Of a stretch of DNA of 64,000 nucleotides, positions 61,886 to 64,000 are shown piece after piece. A program made the position numbers and the translations under genes. Within the stretch, counting starts at the first letter, position 1. Every line of letters starts with the position of its first letter. This DNA comes from Mycobacterium rhizamassiliense (lineage in GTDB: Bacteria; Actinomycetota; Actinomycetes; Mycobacteriales; Mycobacteriaceae), in NCBI RefSeq assembly GCF_900157375.1, contig NZ_LT721901.1, positions 738,365 to 802,364 on the forward strand. The letters are read 5' to 3'. A model generated the notes under the pieces. That model made no database searches. It saw only the letters and a list, made by a program, of their open reading frames with translations, and was not told where the DNA came from.

Positions 61886-62181
61886 ATCAGCTGGCCGCGT
61901 GGTTCAACTACGAAGCGACCCTGAAGATCCTGCTGTTCAGCATGTTGGCCGGCGCGTTCCTGCCGGGGCTGTTCGCCGTCGGGATCCGGCTGCAGGCTCT
62001 CGGCGCCGGAGGCGCCGGCGCCGACGGCCGCACGTCGCAGCCGAACCCGGTGCTCTCGGGCCTCGCCTGGCTGATCTACGCGCTGGTCGTCACGGTGATC
62101 GTTTTCGGCGTGCTGTTCATCGCCCGTGACTTCATCGCGCACCACACCGGCTACCCCTTCCTTGGGGCCAGGCTTAAGTAG
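61882..62181 (+). CDS. small membrane protein (Rv0544c-like)
   Basis: 99 residues with two hydrophobic segments: residues 13-33 (KILLFSMLAGAFLPGLFAVGI) and 57-80 (GLAWLIYALVVTVIVFGVLFIA), separated by a Gly/Ala-rich loop. It overlaps the pitA stop by 4 bp (ATGA), so it is probably made together with the transporter and may be an accessory subunit. That role is inference; no family function is known to me. Confidence 0.85.
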   Translation: MNQLAAWFNYEATLKILLFSMLAGAFLPGLFAVGIRLQALGAGGAGADGRTSQPNPVLSGLAWLIYALVVTVIVFGVLFIARDFIAHHTGYPFLGARLK

Positions 62182-62235
62182 CATCGAGTCGTCGTCCACC
62201 CCGAACTACCGAGCCCCTGGGCGGAGTTGATCTAA

Positions 62236-62559
62236 GTGAACCGATTCCTTACTTCGGTGGTCTCGTGGTTGCGCGCGGGGTACCCCGAAGGCATTCCTCC
62301 GACGGACTCCTTTGCGCTGCTGGCCCTGCTCGCCAACCGGCTGTCCAATGATGAGGTCAAGCTCGTGGCCAATGAGCTGATGCAGCGCGGCGATTTCGAC
62401 ACGATCGACATCGGCGTGGTGATCAGCAAACTCACCGACGAGCTCCCGTCCGAAGAGGACGTCGAGCGGGTGCGGAGCCGGTTGGCCGCCCAGGGCTGGC
62501 CGCTGGACGACCCGCACGACGACGAGCACGACCTGCCCGGCGGCGAGGCGCGCGCATAG
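62236..62559 (+). CDS. DUF3349 protein (Rv0543c-like)
   Basis: 107 residues, GTG start. A small all-helical soluble protein: RFLTSVVSWLRAGYPEGIPP near the start, LALLANRLSNDEVKLVANEL, and EEDVERVRSRLAAQGWPLD near the C-terminus, features of the actinobacterial DUF3349 family. Function unknown. Position between the pitA unit and menE is conserved with M. tuberculosis. Confidence 0.85.
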   Translation: MNRFLTSVVSWLRAGYPEGIPPTDSFALLALLANRLSNDEVKLVANELMQRGDFDTIDIGVVISKLTDELPSEEDVERVRSRLAAQGWPLDDPHDDEHDLPGGEARA

Positions 62560-62609
62560 CTGTTCTGCGTGCGCTGCGCGTCGCACCCGGCTCCGCCACC
62601 GCAGTACTC

Positions 62610-63698
62610 TTGCCCGCCCTCGAGCGGGTGCTCGACGGCCGCGAACCCGCGCTGGTCGCGGTGGCGCCCGGTGACGAGGCCGAGCTGCCCACGCTGCGGG
62701 TGGGCGAGGCCATCGACGACGACGTGGCCCTGGTGGCGACGACGTCGGGAACCACCGGTGCGCCTAAGGGTGCCCTGCTGACCGCCGCGGCGCTGACCGC
62801 CAGCGCGCGCGCAACCCACGAACGCCTCGGCGGCCCGGGCAGCTGGCTGCTGGTGCTGCCGCCACACCACATCGCCGGAATCCAGGTGCTGGTGCGCAGC
62901 CTGGTCGCCGGCTCGACGCCGGTAGAGATCGATGTTTCCCACGGGTTTGACGCCGCCGAACTGCCCGCCGCCGTCCGCGCGCTGGGCACCGGCCGCCGGT
63001 ACACGTCGTTGGTCGCGGCCCAGCTCGCCAAGGCCCTCGCCGACCCAGCCGCGGCGGCCGCGCTGGCCGAACTGGACGCCGTGCTGCTCGGCGGCGGCCC
63101 CGCCCCGCGACCGGTCCTCGACGCCGCGGCGGCCGCCGGCATCGCGGTGGTCCGCACCTACGGGATGAGCGAGACCGCGGGCGGCTGCGTCTACGACGGC
63201 GTCGCGCTGGACGGGGTAGCCCTGCGGGTTGATGGCGGGCGCATCGTGATCGGCGGTTCGACGCTGGCCACGGGCTACCGCAACCCGGTGGACCCCGACC
63301 CGTTCGCCGAGCCGGGCTGGTTCCGCACCAGCGACGTGGGCGCGCTCGACTCCGGCGTGCTGACCGTGCTGGGCCGTGCCGACGACGCGATCAGCACGGG
63401 CGGGTTGACGGTGCTTCCGCAGCCGGTCGAGGCGGCGCTGGGCAGCCATCCCGCCGTCGGTGACTGCGCGGTCATCGGCGTCGCCGATGACCGGTTGGGA
63501 CAGCGGGTGGTGGCCGTGATCGTGGTGCGCGACGGGTGTACGGCGCCGACGCTGGAGGCGCTGCGCGCGCACGTCGGCCGCACGCTGGACGTCACCGCGG
63601 CCCCCCGCGAGCTGCACGTCCTCGACGCGCTGCCGCGGCGCGGAATCGGCAAGGTGGACCGCGCGGTCCTGGCGCGCCGCTTCGCCGACGATCAATAG
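62610..63698 (+). CDS. menE: o-succinylbenzoate-CoA ligase
   Basis: 362 residues, as recalled for Rv0542c; shorter than many MenE because actinobacterial forms lack part of the N-terminal domain. P-loop VATTSGTTGAPKGALLT near residue 43, RTYGMSETAGG near 185, GWFRTSDVG near 237, and the C-terminal Lys in RRGIGKVDRAVL. It makes o-succinylbenzoyl-CoA, the MenB substrate. The start is uncertain: TTG 62610 is taken, but the frame stays similar upstream (LRALRVAPGSATAVLLPAL) without ATG, GTG or TTG, back to the previous stop. Confidence 0.92.
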   Translation: MPALERVLDGREPALVAVAPGDEAELPTLRVGEAIDDDVALVATTSGTTGAPKGALLTAAALTASARATHERLGGPGSWLLVLPPHHIAGIQVLVRSLVAGSTPVEIDVSHGFDAAELPAAVRALGTGRRYTSLVAAQLAKALADPAAAAALAELDAVLLGGGPAPRPVLDAAAAAGIAVVRTYGMSETAGGCVYDGVALDGVALRVDGGRIVIGGSTLATGYRNPVDPDPFAEPGWFRTSDVGALDSGVLTVLGRADDAISTGGLTVLPQPVEAALGSHPAVGDCAVIGVADDRLGQRVVAVIVVRDGCTAPTLEALRAHVGRTLDVTAAPRELHVLDALPRRGIGKVDRAVLARRFADDQ

Positions 63699-63709
63699 GC
63701 TGGACACTC

Positions 63710-64000
63710 GTGAGAGTCGCTCGCCGCGAGATCGCCGCGGCCACCGGCGCGCTTGTCCTGGTGGCCGCCGCCGTGCTGCTCCCGTCGCTGGACTGGGGCG
63801 TCAGGCCGCGGCTCGACATCGGCCCGGAACGGTTCGCTACCCATGCCGAGGCGGCCCCGCTGTTCGCCGCCTGGGAAATCCACGCCAGCTGGGGGACGGT
63901 GCCCGCGCTGCTCATCGCCGCGGCGGCGGTATTGTGGGGACCCCTAGTGGCACAACGTCTTTCGTGGCGCGCGCTGACACTGAGCAGCTGGGCGGTGGCC
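63710..64000 (+). CDS. integral membrane protein (Rv0541c-like), N-terminal part
   Basis: 97 codons to the window edge from GTG 63710, 12 bp after menE. It opens with a membrane segment (AAATGALVLVAAAVLLPSL), has an outer loop of about 45 residues, and a second helix (VPALLIAAAAVLWGPLVA). The position matches M. tuberculosis Rv0541c, a large conserved membrane protein that may be a glycosyltransferase-type (GT-C) protein; that cannot be judged from this piece. Confidence 0.75.
   Translation, partial: MRVARREIAAATGALVLVAAAVLLPSLDWGVRPRLDIGPERFATHAEAAPLFAAWEIHASWGTVPALLIAAAAVLWGPLVAQRLSWRALTLSSWAVA

Overview
The window is high-GC DNA from a slow-growing mycobacterium, most likely a non-tuberculous species close to the M. 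avium complex. It carries a PE/PPE gene pair, F420-type deazaflavin oxidoreductases, the mycobacterial TIGR00027-type methyltransferase, mannosyltransferase MgtA/PimB', and many P450s. From about 32.5 kb to the right edge the gene order matches, from memory, M. tuberculosis Rv0566c down to Rv0541c in inverted orientation: yajQ, an EthA-like monooxygenase, gpsA, htpX, grcC1, menJ, the Rv0560c methyltransferase, Rv0559c, menG, mgtA, Rv0556, menD, bpoC, menC, Rv0552, fadD8, menB, Rv0547c, Rv0546c, pitA, Rv0544c, Rv0543c, menE, Rv0541c. Local additions are a PE/PPE pair, a SulP transporter, an exported MsrB, an extra short-chain dehydrogenase and a TetR/aldo-keto reductase/deazaflavin block. Species assignment is inference only.

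Left part (1-25.6 kb): the tail of a molybdopterin oxidoreductase, a patatin-like lipase, a compact ferredoxin/ferredoxin reductase/P450 operon, methyltransferases and a nitroreductase. Then comes the convergent pair equivalent to Rv0585c/Rv0584 (a flippase-like membrane protein with a kinase-like middle domain, and an exported GH92 mannosidase). These are followed by a PAS-ANTAR regulator, an intact galT-galK pair, a FUSC membrane protein, two further P450s (one CYP125-like), a cyclase/AAA protein and a lipoprotein.

Middle accessory part (25.6-32.5 kb): this holds the most unusual signal. Two tandem units each consist of a structured, strongly conserved leader followed by an open frame for a 33-35 residue lipopeptide precursor; the second unit ends in a strong hairpin. 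Beyond them are a methyltransferase, an alpha/beta-hydrolase fused to a LuxR domain, and an AlkB-like protein that appears to lack one iron ligand. There follows a hydrolase/lipoprotein pair with a broken upstream partner gene, and a decayed tyrosine integrase beside the 3' end of tRNA-Tyr, which marks an old integration site.

Right part (32.5-64 kb): YajQ, a Xre/RES toxin-antitoxin operon with a DinB-like third gene, and the menaquinone neighbourhood. menD, menC, menB, menE, menG, menJ and a polyprenyl diphosphate synthase lie here, so the window encodes most of the naphthoquinone ring synthesis, methylation and side-chain reduction. menA and menF are not seen. Regulatory elements visible in the DNA include a MarR-like imperfect inverted repeat before the Rv0560c homologue, twin TetR operators at 56.85-56.90 kb and several hairpins between genes. 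Broken genes are a PPE gene frameshifted by a 50-bp duplication, an internally deleted small gene at 31.5 kb and the integrase remnant. No CRISPR array, rRNA or intact insertion sequence was seen.
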